Source: Candidatus Njordarchaeota archaeon (GTDB lineage: Archaea; Asgardarchaeota; Njordarchaeia; Njordarchaeales; JAHKLH01). Taken from it: a DNA stretch of 5,922 nucleotides. Of this stretch, positions 1 to 5,058 are shown one piece after another; the first letter of the stretch is position 1, and each line of letters opens with the position of its first letter. The DNA is taken from NCBI GenBank assembly GCA_029856635.1, contig JAHKLH010000100.1, forward strand, positions 1 to 5,922, written 5' to 3'. The notes below the pieces were generated by a model. The model searched no databases and was not told the DNA's origin. It saw only the letters and a program-made list of their open reading frames with translations. The position numbers were made by a program, and so were the translations under genes.

Positions 1-1740
1 CCTATATATGATCTTGAATTACATTTGAGAAATTACGAGAAGACGAGACTTAGCAAAGTAGTATCAGTTCCAGTTGTTTCCGAATATACTGAGAAACCAC
101 ATGAGATTGAGTATGAAGTGGAGGAGGCACCAATTGCTGTAGAAGTTAAGGAGATATTTGAAACTCCGAGTGATTTACCTGTCATAACTGCCTACAAAGG
201 AATCGAAATACCCTTTAAGATGACGTTTGTGGCTAAAAACAATTCATCTGTTTCTTTCAAAGTAGATTTCGAGAGAGGAATTCCAGAGCAATTTAAGCTA
301 CCGACAACCTTGCCAGAAGGATTTGAGAAAAGTGCTGATAAACTGGTTGCGAAGGGAATTGAAGTGCAGCCACAACAAGAAGCAAAGAAGAGCATTGATG
401 TGACCTTATTTACTGAAAATGTTTCCCCGTTTAGGAGTATTCCCGTTACTGCCACATACTTTGCAGAGGGAATTGCTATTTCAGGATTAGATATTGTGGA
501 GGTAAAAGGAATTCCTCCGGAAGAACATAGGATCGAGCTAAATGAGAGACCAACTGAGAGAGAAGTGTGGGATTGCTATTTCATTTATACGAATAAGAGC
601 AAAGCTCCAGTTAAGATAATAGCACGATGTTACATTGAAGAAGGAGATCTCGTTTTGCCAGAATCCGAAGAGGAACTACAGAAACTTCCATTCAAATATT
701 ATGAAAAAGCGCCAGGAGAAAGAGAATATCCAATGATTGAATTTAAACCTGTTGAAATTAAACCAGGAGAAACTGTTAAATTGGGACCATTTGTAGTCAA
801 GAATCCAACATCCCCAAGGATTATTGGTGATCCAGAGGTATGGATCGTACCAACAATAATTAAGAGAACTGGTGGAATATTTGAAATTGAGGATCTCGAA
901 ATAAGAGTTGTAGATGGTACTGCAAAGAAAGTAACAAAGGTACATCATCCATCATACATTAGTGGACTTACAGAAGTCCAAGTTGCAGCACACATGAAAG
1001 AGGAGATGCACACGGTCATTGAAATTGAAAACAAGGGTAGTGCTGAGCTTGATTTTGCACAAATTATAAACACAATCCCTGCTGGGTTTGAGCCACCAAA
1101 ACCAGATAACATTCTCGTGAAACTGATAAGTGAAGAAGAATATGAATTACCAAGGGACAAACTTTGGTCTTTTAAGCTAGAACCTGATGATTACGATCCA
1201 ACGAAGGAACATAAGTTAACAATAACGATTTCTGGCGTCTTTAACATATTGCGCCGGGGAATCAAACAAGGCGATAAGATCTATGTTGAGTATACGTTTA
1301 ATTCGATTGATCCTAAAGAGGATACCACCTATGAGTTCCCAGCAATAATTCACATCGCGCCAGAAGCTGGGTTTAAGGTATTTGAAATCGCTCCGGAGCC
1401 ACCAAAGATTCAATGTGTACCAGCCTTACGTAAAATTGCTAAAAGAAAAGAGGTTAAACCTATCGAAGCAGATGTATTTGAAGTGTTATTTTATGTTGTG
1501 AACGAAGGTCAATTACCAGAAGAAAGATTAGAGATCAAAGATATTGTTCCAGCAGACAAATTCGAATTGATTGAGGATAGTATCGAGCCCGCGGCAGCAT
1601 CTATTGACACTATTGCTGGGCGTTATCACATTACTTGGATCATTGAAAAATTAGAGCCAAGGCAACAAATAATCCTAAAATATAGAGTAAAGGGAAAACC
1701 GGGATACAAAGTTAGGGAACTTTTAGTCGTGCATGGATGA
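1..1740 (+). CDS. Large multi-module beta-sandwich (Ig-like/DUF11-like) protein, 5' end missing
   Basis: The frame is open from the first base of the window (the codons before the TTG at 25 are also sense codons), so this is the C-terminal part of a longer protein and the true start lies to the left. At least 579 codons are present, ending in TGA at 1738-1740. I do not recognise a named family. The protein appears to be a chain of about four beta-rich modules. The last two look related: 'VIEIENKG' (nt ~1015-1038), 'NTIPAGFEP', 'WSFKLEP' and 'LTITISG' in one correspond to 'VLFYVVNEG' (nt ~1483-1509), 'KDIVPADKFEL', 'ITWIIEKLEP' and 'ILKYRVKG' in the other. This N-G turn, 'xxxP.gF' strand, W strand and closing strand resemble DUF11/CARDB-type archaeal surface modules. 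There is no C-terminal membrane anchor, only three cysteines, and no visible catalytic motif. Whether it is exported cannot be judged without the N-terminus. A structural or adhesive role is inference only. Confidence 0.85.
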   Translation, partial: PIYDLELHLRNYEKTRLSKVVSVPVVSEYTEKPHEIEYEVEEAPIAVEVKEIFETPSDLPVITAYKGIEIPFKMTFVAKNNSSVSFKVDFERGIPEQFKLPTTLPEGFEKSADKLVAKGIEVQPQQEAKKSIDVTLFTENVSPFRSIPVTATYFAEGIAISGLDIVEVKGIPPEEHRIELNERPTEREVWDCYFIYTNKSKAPVKIIARCYIEEGDLVLPESEEELQKLPFKYYEKAPGEREYPMIEFKPVEIKPGETVKLGPFVVKNPTSPRIIGDPEVWIVPTIIKRTGGIFEIEDLEIRVVDGTAKKVTKVHHPSYISGLTEVQVAAHMKEEMHTVIEIENKGSAELDFAQIINTIPAGFEPPKPDNILVKLISEEEYELPRDKLWSFKLEPDDYDPTKEHKLTITISGVFNILRRGIKQGDKIYVEYTFNSIDPKEDTTYEFPAIIHIAPEAGFKVFEIAPEPPKIQCVPALRKIAKRKEVKPIEADVFEVLFYVVNEGQLPEERLEIKDIVPADKFELIEDSIEPAAASIDTIAGRYHITWIIEKLEPRQQIILKYRVKGKPGYKVRELLVVHG

Positions 1741-1742
1741 AT

Positions 1743-2081
1743 TTATGTTCTAATAATTTTTTGAAAATCATTTTCTTTATTTAATTTTCTTCTCAAAATA
1801 CTGGGAGCATAAATCACAACTGATCGACCACGTATTTCTCCAATTTTAGCAAAATCACCAAGTTTTTCTTTTAATTCATTAGAAATTCGTATAACATCTT
1901 CCTTGTTTTCTGCAATATTTTTTAGAATTCGTATCTTAATAATTCCTCTTGATTGTAAAATATTGCGTATGTGTAGCACCAATTTATCATGAATTCCTCG
2001 CTTTCCGATTCGTATATGTGGTTTCTCCACAGTCATTACAGTTCTAATGATCTTCTTAATAACTTCCCTATTTGGCTTCAT
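1743..2081 (-). CDS. YhbY/CRM-domain RNA-binding protein
   Basis: A 112-aa protein when started at the ATG at 2081. It matches the YhbY/CRS1 (CRM) RNA-binding fold: the GxxG loop 'IGKRG' at residues 25-29, the central strand 'IIKIRIL' at 47-53, the helix 'DVIRISNELKEKLG' at 62-75 and the terminal strand 'GRSVVIYAP' at 85-93. Family members bind structured RNA; bacterial YhbY associates with pre-50S ribosomes, and an rRNA or tRNA role here is inference. The frame stays open upstream to an ATG at 2150, but the extra 23 residues (F-, L-, C- and S-rich) are unlike the family. A GTG at 2090 is a second possible start and lies about 26 bp from a TATA-like box. It is convergent with the preceding gene: its TAA at 1743-1745 is 2 bp from that gene's TGA. 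Confidence 0.85.
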   Translation of the reverse strand: MKPNREVIKKIIRTVMTVEKPHIRIGKRGIHDKLVLHIRNILQSRGIIKIRILKNIAENKEDVIRISNELKEKLGDFAKIGEIRGRSVVIYAPSILRRKLNKENDFQKIIRT

Positions 2082-2111
2082 CTTTTTCACACATAAGAAA
2101 CAGAACAAGGA

Positions 2112-2119
2112 CAATAAAG
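2112..2119 (-). promoter_or_regulatory. Possible TATA box for the YhbY-like gene
   Basis: On the minus strand 'CTTTATTG' is centred near 2116. An archaeal start site about 25 bp downstream would fall near 2090, at the alternative GTG start and just before the ATG at 2081. The match is weak, and another AT-rich run ('TTTTTTATG', about 2131-2139) competes with it. Confidence 0.3.
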
Positions 2120-2224
2120 ATTTTCTTTCACATAAAAAACTATTTCTCACTTTGAAATATGTTTAATCCTAAGAATAACACAGCAATCTCCTTGTGTCAA
2201 AGTAATCTTGATAAACTTCAATAG

Positions 2225-2233
2225 TATATAATT
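2225..2233 (+). promoter_or_regulatory. TATA box for the 123-aa basic protein
   Basis: 'TATATAATT' is centred at 2229, 28 bp before the ATG at 2257. That is the spacing expected for an archaeal TATA box driving a leaderless or nearly leaderless transcript. No Shine-Dalgarno sequence precedes the ATG, which agrees with leaderless translation and supports the chosen start. Confidence 0.6.
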
Positions 2234-2256
2234 AGTTGGAGCATATGTGAGTTTAG

Positions 2257-2628
2257 ATGTCATATGTTTTACGAAGAGCAATATCATCACTAAGACGACA
2301 AACGATGAAAATAGCAGTACTATACCGACGAGGAATTTTGCCAAGTTTAACTCGATTACGTAACTTGAGAAAAAGCATAAATTATCTCGAGATGCTATTG
2401 AGAAGAGAATTATCAGGGGAACTTCCAAGAGATAAAGCAAGGAAAATGGCATCTATTTTAACGTTTTTCCACAGAACACTATTAGCAATGTCGTATGGAA
2501 AACCCGTCAAAGGAACATTCATGATAAAAGTTGACTATGAGAAAAGAAAAATTGTCGTTAAAACAGTACTAGAACCCATCTTTGGTAAGAAGAAAGAGAA
2601 GGTTGTAACAACCGTAGAATTACCGTAA
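2257..2628 (+). CDS. Conserved-looking small basic protein, function unknown
   Basis: A 123-aa protein that I do not recognise. Residues ~1-80 look alpha-helical and very rich in Arg/Lys ('LRRAISSLRRQ', 'LTRLRNLRKSINYLEMLLRREL', 'LPRDKARKMASILTFFHRTLL'). Residues ~86-123 look like three beta strands ('TFMIKVDYE', 'KIVVKTVLEPIF', 'EKVVTTVELP'). It has no cysteine, signal peptide or membrane segment, so it is probably cytoplasmic. The strong positive charge suggests nucleic-acid or ribosome binding, which is inference. The start is supported by the TATA box 28 bp upstream; Met17 (2305) is an alternative. It is divergent from the YhbY-like gene and is followed by several T5 runs. It stands alone as a transcription unit, so context gives little help. 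Confidence 0.8.
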   Translation: MSYVLRRAISSLRRQTMKIAVLYRRGILPSLTRLRNLRKSINYLEMLLRRELSGELPRDKARKMASILTFFHRTLLAMSYGKPVKGTFMIKVDYEKRKIVVKTVLEPIFGKKKEKVVTTVELP

Positions 2629-2634
2629 TCAGTA

Positions 2635-2692
2635 TTTTTCTCTCTTTATTCAGTCTAACTTTTTCTCCTAAGTTATTTCAATTATACTTTTT
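2635..2692 (+). terminator. Oligo-T terminator region after the basic protein gene
   Basis: Three T5 runs at 2635-2639, 2660-2664 and 2688-2692 lie in pyrimidine-rich DNA directly after the stop codon at 2626-2628. Archaeal RNA polymerase terminates at such oligo-T tracts without a hairpin. The region separates this plus-strand gene from the convergent tRNA gene. Confidence 0.5.
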
Positions 2693-2698
2693 GGACTG

Positions 2699-2735
2699 CT
2701 AAGACTTTTTAGGAGTATTTCAAAAGGATTCTTAG
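2699..2735 (-). terminator. Inverted repeat and T-run directly after the tRNA
   Basis: The arms CTAAGACTTTT (2699-2709) and AAAAG plus TCTTAG (2722-2726 and 2730-2735) pair over 11 bp with a 3-nt bulge (2727-2729) and a 12-nt loop. The outer arm begins at the first base after the discriminator of the tRNA. On the minus strand a T4 run falls within the structure (2725-2722). It may help termination or 3' trailer processing of the tRNA transcript; a terminator call is tentative. Confidence 0.35.
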
Positions 2736-2834
2736 TGCGGGGGGCGGGAGTCGAACCCGCGCAGGCCTACGCCACTGGGGCCTCAGCTTAGCTCCTTTTT
2801 GGTCCAGCCCCTTTGACCACTCGGGCACCCCCGC
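2736..2834 (-). tRNA. tRNA-Leu(GAG), intron-containing
   Basis: A class II tRNA of 99 nt, 83 nt after intron removal. The 7-bp acceptor stem is GCGGGGG (2834-2828) with CCCCCGC (2743-2737), all G-C. The T arm is GCGGG-TTCGACT-CCCGC (2760-2744), and the D arm contains CCCGAGTGGTCAAAGGG. The discriminator is A (2736), typical of Leu and not Ser; CCA is not encoded. The long variable arm has a GGC/GCC stem (2773-2771 and 2766-2764) closing loop GTAG. The unspliced sequence cannot form an anticodon loop because no T falls at position 33 after CTGG. Removing 16 nt (2803-2788) gives stem CTGGG/CCCAG and loop CTGAGGC, with T33, anticodon GAG (2784-2782) and G37. This reads Leu codons CUC and CUU. 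The gene has its own TATA-like box upstream. Confidence 0.93.
2788..2803 (-). other. 16-nt tRNA intron at position 30/31 (BHB motif)
   Basis: On the minus strand the intron reads ACCAAAAAGGAGCTAA. It sits inside the anticodon stem, between nucleotides 30 and 31, not at the canonical 37/38. It forms a bulge-helix-bulge. GGCT (nt 25-28 of the tRNA) pairs with intron AGCT as the 4-bp central helix, with one G-U. The 3-nt bulges are GG^A at the 5' site and AA^G at the 3' site, each cut after the second base. An intron mini-hairpin CC-AAAAA-GG closes the structure, while the outer helix is only about 2 bp. This agrees with the deletion that alone restores a correct anticodon arm. Splicing would be by the archaeal tRNA endonuclease, and non-canonical sites usually need its broad-specificity forms. 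Confidence 0.8.
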
Positions 2835-2869
2835 TTTTTCATCTATTCCCTCAAAGAAATAATCTTAAG

Positions 2870-2879
2870 TTTTAAAAAT
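2870..2879 (-). promoter_or_regulatory. TATA-like box for the tRNA-Leu gene
   Basis: On the minus strand 'ATTTTTAAAA' is centred near 2874, 40 bp before the tRNA 5' end at 2834. Transcription starting about 25 bp downstream would give a leader of about 15 nt, removed by RNase P. The box lies between the CBS-protein stop codon (2892) and the tRNA, so the tRNA can be expressed independently. Confidence 0.45.
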
Positions 2880-2891
2880 GTTTTAATTTTG

Positions 2892-3692
2892 TTATGAATG
2901 CTTGGTCAAAACCGAAAGAATGTATTTCGCCACGTCAGTTTCAGTTACTACACCAAGAGGAGTAATTTCTCTCGCAATTACTGCACCCTTGAAGTTTCTT
3001 CGTAGAATTGCTGGAGCGATTGTTTGAATGGTATCCTCGGGCTCGACGGTTATCGGTGATCTCATTATGTCTTCAAGTGTGGCTTGCTTTAATATTGTGT
3101 GAAAATGCTGTGGATGATCAAGATAACAAGTGATTATAAATTCGGAGATGAGTCTGACATCAGAGTATCCTATTAGTCTATTTCTTTCGACAATGGGTAG
3201 TGTTGATATTTTTTTGTCTTTTAGAATTGATACTGCAGTGTTTATTTTTGTGCCTGGGGATCCTGTAATGATGTTATTCATCGTTCCGATATCGCTTACT
3301 TTACTAGGTGGAAATTTAGAAATGTTCTTAAGCAAGTCCTTCTTGGTTATTATTCGATCTGCAAATTGTGGTTTTTCTTTATAAACTAGAACACTAGAAA
3401 TTCCTTTCTCTAACATGATTCTTAATACATCCACAAGAGGCGTATCTTCTCTGACGCTAATTGGATTTGGAGTCATTATTGAGGATACGTAAAATCGTGC
3501 AAAATGTCGTCGTCTAGCTTTATCAATTATGGGAAAAAGGAAGTCTTTTATAGATACTATTCCAACGACAACATCATCCTCGACCACAACTAAATGGCTT
3601 TCTTTCCGACCTTCAAGTGTCTCCCAGGCCTGAGGAATCTGCGAGTCTTTATCTATTTTTGTGAAAGGTCTAGCAATATCCTTAGCAAGCAT
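2892..3692 (-). CDS. Four-CBS-domain protein (two Bateman modules)
   Basis: A 266-aa protein made only of CBS domains, with no fused enzyme, membrane or DNA-binding domain. CBS1 spans residues ~2-55 ('HLVVVEDDVVVGIVSIKDFL'), CBS2 ~70-123 ('SSIMTPNPISVRED', 'RIITKKDLL'), CBS3 ~131-183 ('STLPIVERNRLIGYSDV') and CBS4 ~206-261 ('DIMRSPITVEPEDTI', 'LGVVTETDVAKYIL'). Such stand-alone tandem CBS proteins are common in archaea. CBS pairs generally bind adenosyl ligands such as AMP, ATP or SAM; the ligand and partner here cannot be told. CBS1 and CBS3 have shortened openings. The ATG at 3692 lies about 20 bp after an AT-rich TATA-like element, consistent with leaderless expression. It is 79 bp downstream of priS on the same strand, so read-through is also possible. 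Confidence 0.92.
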   Translation of the reverse strand: MLAKDIARPFTKIDKDSQIPQAWETLEGRKESHLVVVEDDVVVGIVSIKDFLFPIIDKARRRHFARFYVSSIMTPNPISVREDTPLVDVLRIMLEKGISSVLVYKEKPQFADRIITKKDLLKNISKFPPSKVSDIGTMNNIITGSPGTKINTAVSILKDKKISTLPIVERNRLIGYSDVRLISEFIITCYLDHPQHFHTILKQATLEDIMRSPITVEPEDTIQTIAPAILRRNFKGAVIAREITPLGVVTETDVAKYILSVLTKHS

Positions 3693-3705
3693 GTGACTAA
3701 CCTTC

Positions 3706-3718
3706 TAAAAATATTTAT
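3706..3718 (-). promoter_or_regulatory. TATA-like box for the CBS protein
   Basis: On the minus strand 'ATAAATATTTTTA' is centred about 21 bp before the ATG at 3692. A start about 25 bp downstream of its centre would fall at or just inside the ATG, so the transcript would be leaderless. Since priS ends only 79 bp upstream, this may be an internal promoter of a longer unit. Confidence 0.4.
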
Positions 3719-3771
3719 CAAGTTATTGATAAAATTGCTTTGTATTGTGAATAGTTTAAAATAAACAGAGT

Positions 3772-4590
3772 TTAGTCAAGGCCCAATATTTCTTTAACGT
3801 GAGGTGCATCATCAACATAAAATTCTTGAGGATCCTTGACTATCGTAACAATTCTACCTGTTGCTCCATGAACAGATCCTGGCATTCTCATTAAACGGTT
3901 GATATCAATTGTGACACGCTTATCTAACCTTGGAAGATATGGTAAAATATGCTGGAATGTTGGATTAACAAATCTCTTTCCAAATATTTTCATAGCTCTT
4001 TTCTTCCATCGTAATGGTAAAGGTGTTCGTACAGGGTCTTCTGGTGCAATATATGAGACAATAGCTTCTCGGGTAATTTCATCAAATTCCTTTGCTATGT
4101 TATCCAGAACCCACACATGAAATCCACGTCTGCCAGAGAATAAACAAACAATTTTTTCAAATCCAAAATCTTCTTCAAGAGTCTCTATGACAAATAAAAT
4201 AGCATCTTGAGCAATACGCCAACAACGTGGACAGACATGTTCTTTTCCCTTACCGCAGGTTCTAACGTCATCATAATCAGTTAAATCCAAATCAAAAACT
4301 AGTTCTCTTCCTAACCAGCGTAATTTTATAATCGAGACACTAGGTTGTGGGGGTGGATCATATATTGCTCCCACGTAGGCTGATTTTGGTGCAACTGTGG
4401 ACAGATATTCGACTAAATTACTGGGAGTTTTAAAACTAATATTTCGCGTAAAGCGTTCTTCATCATCCATAATCAATTCGAATCCGAATTCGCGTCTTTC
4501 AAAATTCTTCAAACCAATAATCTTAATTAGTGGTGCAACTGAGAAGTGTTTTGAATAAAATTCTCTCAAGATTTCCTGAGTTATTTTCAT
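3772..4590 (-). CDS. priS: DNA primase small catalytic subunit PriS
   Basis: A 272-aa protein of the archaeal/eukaryotic primase family (AEP), which makes primers for DNA replication together with PriL; priL is not in this window. Motif I is 'ELVFDLDLTDYD' with metal-binding D100 and D102. Motif II is 'FSGRRGFHVWV' (S152, H158). Motif III is 'VTIDINRLMRMPGSVHGATG' with the third acidic residue D229 and R235/S239/H241. A zinc knuckle is formed by C112, H118, C120 and C123. All core catalytic elements are intact. The protein is short: archaeal PriS is usually about 330-350 aa. The deficit lies mainly between motifs II and III, where the accessory helical subdomain normally sits, with a smaller deficit at the C-terminus. 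The gene follows rpoP by 28 bp on the same strand, suggesting co-transcription. The ATG at 4590 places the N-terminal 'EFYSKHF...EFGFEL' as expected for the family. Confidence 0.95.
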   Translation of the reverse strand: MKITQEILREFYSKHFSVAPLIKIIGLKNFERREFGFELIMDDEERFTRNISFKTPSNLVEYLSTVAPKSAYVGAIYDPPPQPSVSIIKLRWLGRELVFDLDLTDYDDVRTCGKGKEHVCPRCWRIAQDAILFVIETLEEDFGFEKIVCLFSGRRGFHVWVLDNIAKEFDEITREAIVSYIAPEDPVRTPLPLRWKKRAMKIFGKRFVNPTFQHILPYLPRLDKRVTIDINRLMRMPGSVHGATGRIVTIVKDPQEFYVDDAPHVKEILGLD

Positions 4591-4618
4591 ACAGAAACCC
4601 AGTTATTAGATGTCTATT

Positions 4619-4807
4619 TTAAACGCCAAGAATTATTTTTCTAGTCTTTGGAGGAACTTTCAATAATATTTTGTAACCGCACACGTCACATTCAACAAGA
4701 CCTAATTGAGAAACTCTTACGCGATTATAGCTCAAAACTCTACCACAATTTGGACAAAAATAAAGTGGGCGTATTTCTTTCTTCTTTGCTATACGCTCTC
4801 GTGACAT
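4619..4807 (-). CDS. rpoP: DNA-directed RNA polymerase subunit P (Rpo12)
   Basis: A 62-aa zinc-ribbon protein. C18-x2-C21 ('FCPNCG') and C40-x2-C43 ('ECDVCGYKILLKVPPK') form the zinc site. The second knuckle followed by 'YKILLKVPPKTRKI' is the typical RpoP/Rpo12 (eukaryotic Rpb12-like) ending. This subunit helps hold the Rpo3/Rpo2 part of archaeal RNA polymerase together. The family is usually about 45-50 aa; here a basic N-terminal extension of about 15 residues ('SRERIAKKKEIRP') precedes the ribbon, and the spacing between knuckles is somewhat long. The start is supported by an SD-like GAGGTGA ending 6 bp before the ATG. The upstream four-Cys gene ends at 4814 and priS follows 28 bp later. 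Another small archaeal zinc ribbon cannot be fully excluded. Confidence 0.8.
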   Translation of the reverse strand: MSRERIAKKKEIRPLYFCPNCGRVLSYNRVRVSQLGLVECDVCGYKILLKVPPKTRKIILGV

Positions 4808-4813
4808 GCCTTT

Positions 4814-4820
4814 TCACCTC
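4814..4820 (-). promoter_or_regulatory. Shine-Dalgarno site of rpoP overlapping the upstream stop codon
   Basis: On the minus strand GAGGTGA (4820-4814), an excellent match to the anti-SD of 16S rRNA, lies 6 nt before the rpoP ATG. Its last three bases are the TGA stop of the four-Cys gene. This arrangement suggests translational coupling. Other starts in this window lack a comparable SD, as expected for first genes of leaderless transcripts. Confidence 0.7.
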
Positions 4821-4990
4821 AATGGTGGTGATGGAAGTTCCTCTGTTTTAGGTTCAAACTTTTTGCAAGCTTGTGCCATCTTTTTCATCCAAGTCTTGAA
4901 AACCCGGCACCATATATATTTTCTATTCCATGCCAATTGAACAGCCCATTTGCATTCCTTGCATATTCGTCTCATTACTCCCATTTGCAT
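4814..4990 (-). CDS. Small four-cysteine protein upstream of rpoP
   Basis: A 58-aa reading frame starting at the ATG at 4990; ATGs at 4984 and 4975 and a TTG at 4993 are alternatives, and an in-frame TGA lies just upstream. The peptide is rich in Lys and Trp, with 'RRICKECKWAVQLAW', 'YIWCRVFKTWMKK' and 'QACKKFEP'. The cysteines C10-x2-C13-x14-C28-x13-C42 suggest a single zinc or Fe-S knuckle, resembling the many small archaeal 'CxxC...C...C-x2-F-x-P' proteins, which have no general function. The C-terminal tail is proline-rich. It ends 6 bp before rpoP, and its stop codon is part of the rpoP SD. This tight linkage argues it is a real gene and perhaps works with transcription or replication proteins. 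The function is unknown. Confidence 0.75.
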   Translation of the reverse strand: MQMGVMRRICKECKWAVQLAWNRKYIWCRVFKTWMKKMAQACKKFEPKTEELPSPPLR

Positions 4991-5058
4991 CAACCCTATT
5001 TTTCAATAACTCTGAAATCATTAGAATATTAGAGAAGGAAATTATATTTGTGTTTTAA
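4991..5058. promoter_or_regulatory. Divergent promoter region
   Basis: This 68-bp AT-rich gap separates the minus-strand four-Cys/rpoP/priS unit from the plus-strand phosphoesterase. Candidate TATA elements are AATATTAG near 5024-5031, readable on both strands and about 25-35 bp from each start, and AATTATATTT near 5040-5049. The second lies too close to the ATG at 5059 for a normal plus-strand promoter. I cannot assign the boxes with certainty. Confidence 0.4.

Noticed and set aside
25..27. TTG at 25 as the start of the first gene
   Set aside because: The frame is open to base 1 with sense codons, and there is no promoter or SD; the gene is cut by the window edge.
676..948. Minus-strand open frame rich in W, F, Y, N and S
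   Set aside because: It is antisense to the beta-sandwich gene, and its odd composition is the mirror of that gene's codons. The same holds for the other minus frames within 192-1413.
2082..2150. N-terminal extension of the YhbY-like protein to the ATG at 2150
   Set aside because: The extra residues are unlike the CRM family and cover the likely promoter; a start at 2081 or 2090 fits better.
2147..2452. Minus-strand open frame of 101 codons
   Set aside because: It overlaps the basic protein gene and its TATA box, has a hydrophobic sequence of no recognisable family, and is best explained as antisense to a real gene.
2785..2792. Anticodons AAG or TAA read from the unspliced tRNA (CTAAG)
   Set aside because: Neither gives a 7-nt loop closed by a 5-bp anticodon stem; only the 16-nt removal with GAG does, and A34 is not expected in archaeal tRNA-Leu.
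2736..2834. tRNA-Ser, because of the long variable arm
   Set aside because: The discriminator is A and the spliced anticodon is GAG; Ser tRNAs in archaea carry G73 and other anticodons.
4648..4851. Plus-strand frame opposite rpoP, and the plus frames at 3130-3384 and 3899-4120
   Set aside because: They lie antisense to rpoP, the CBS gene and priS respectively, and have no family features or start signals.
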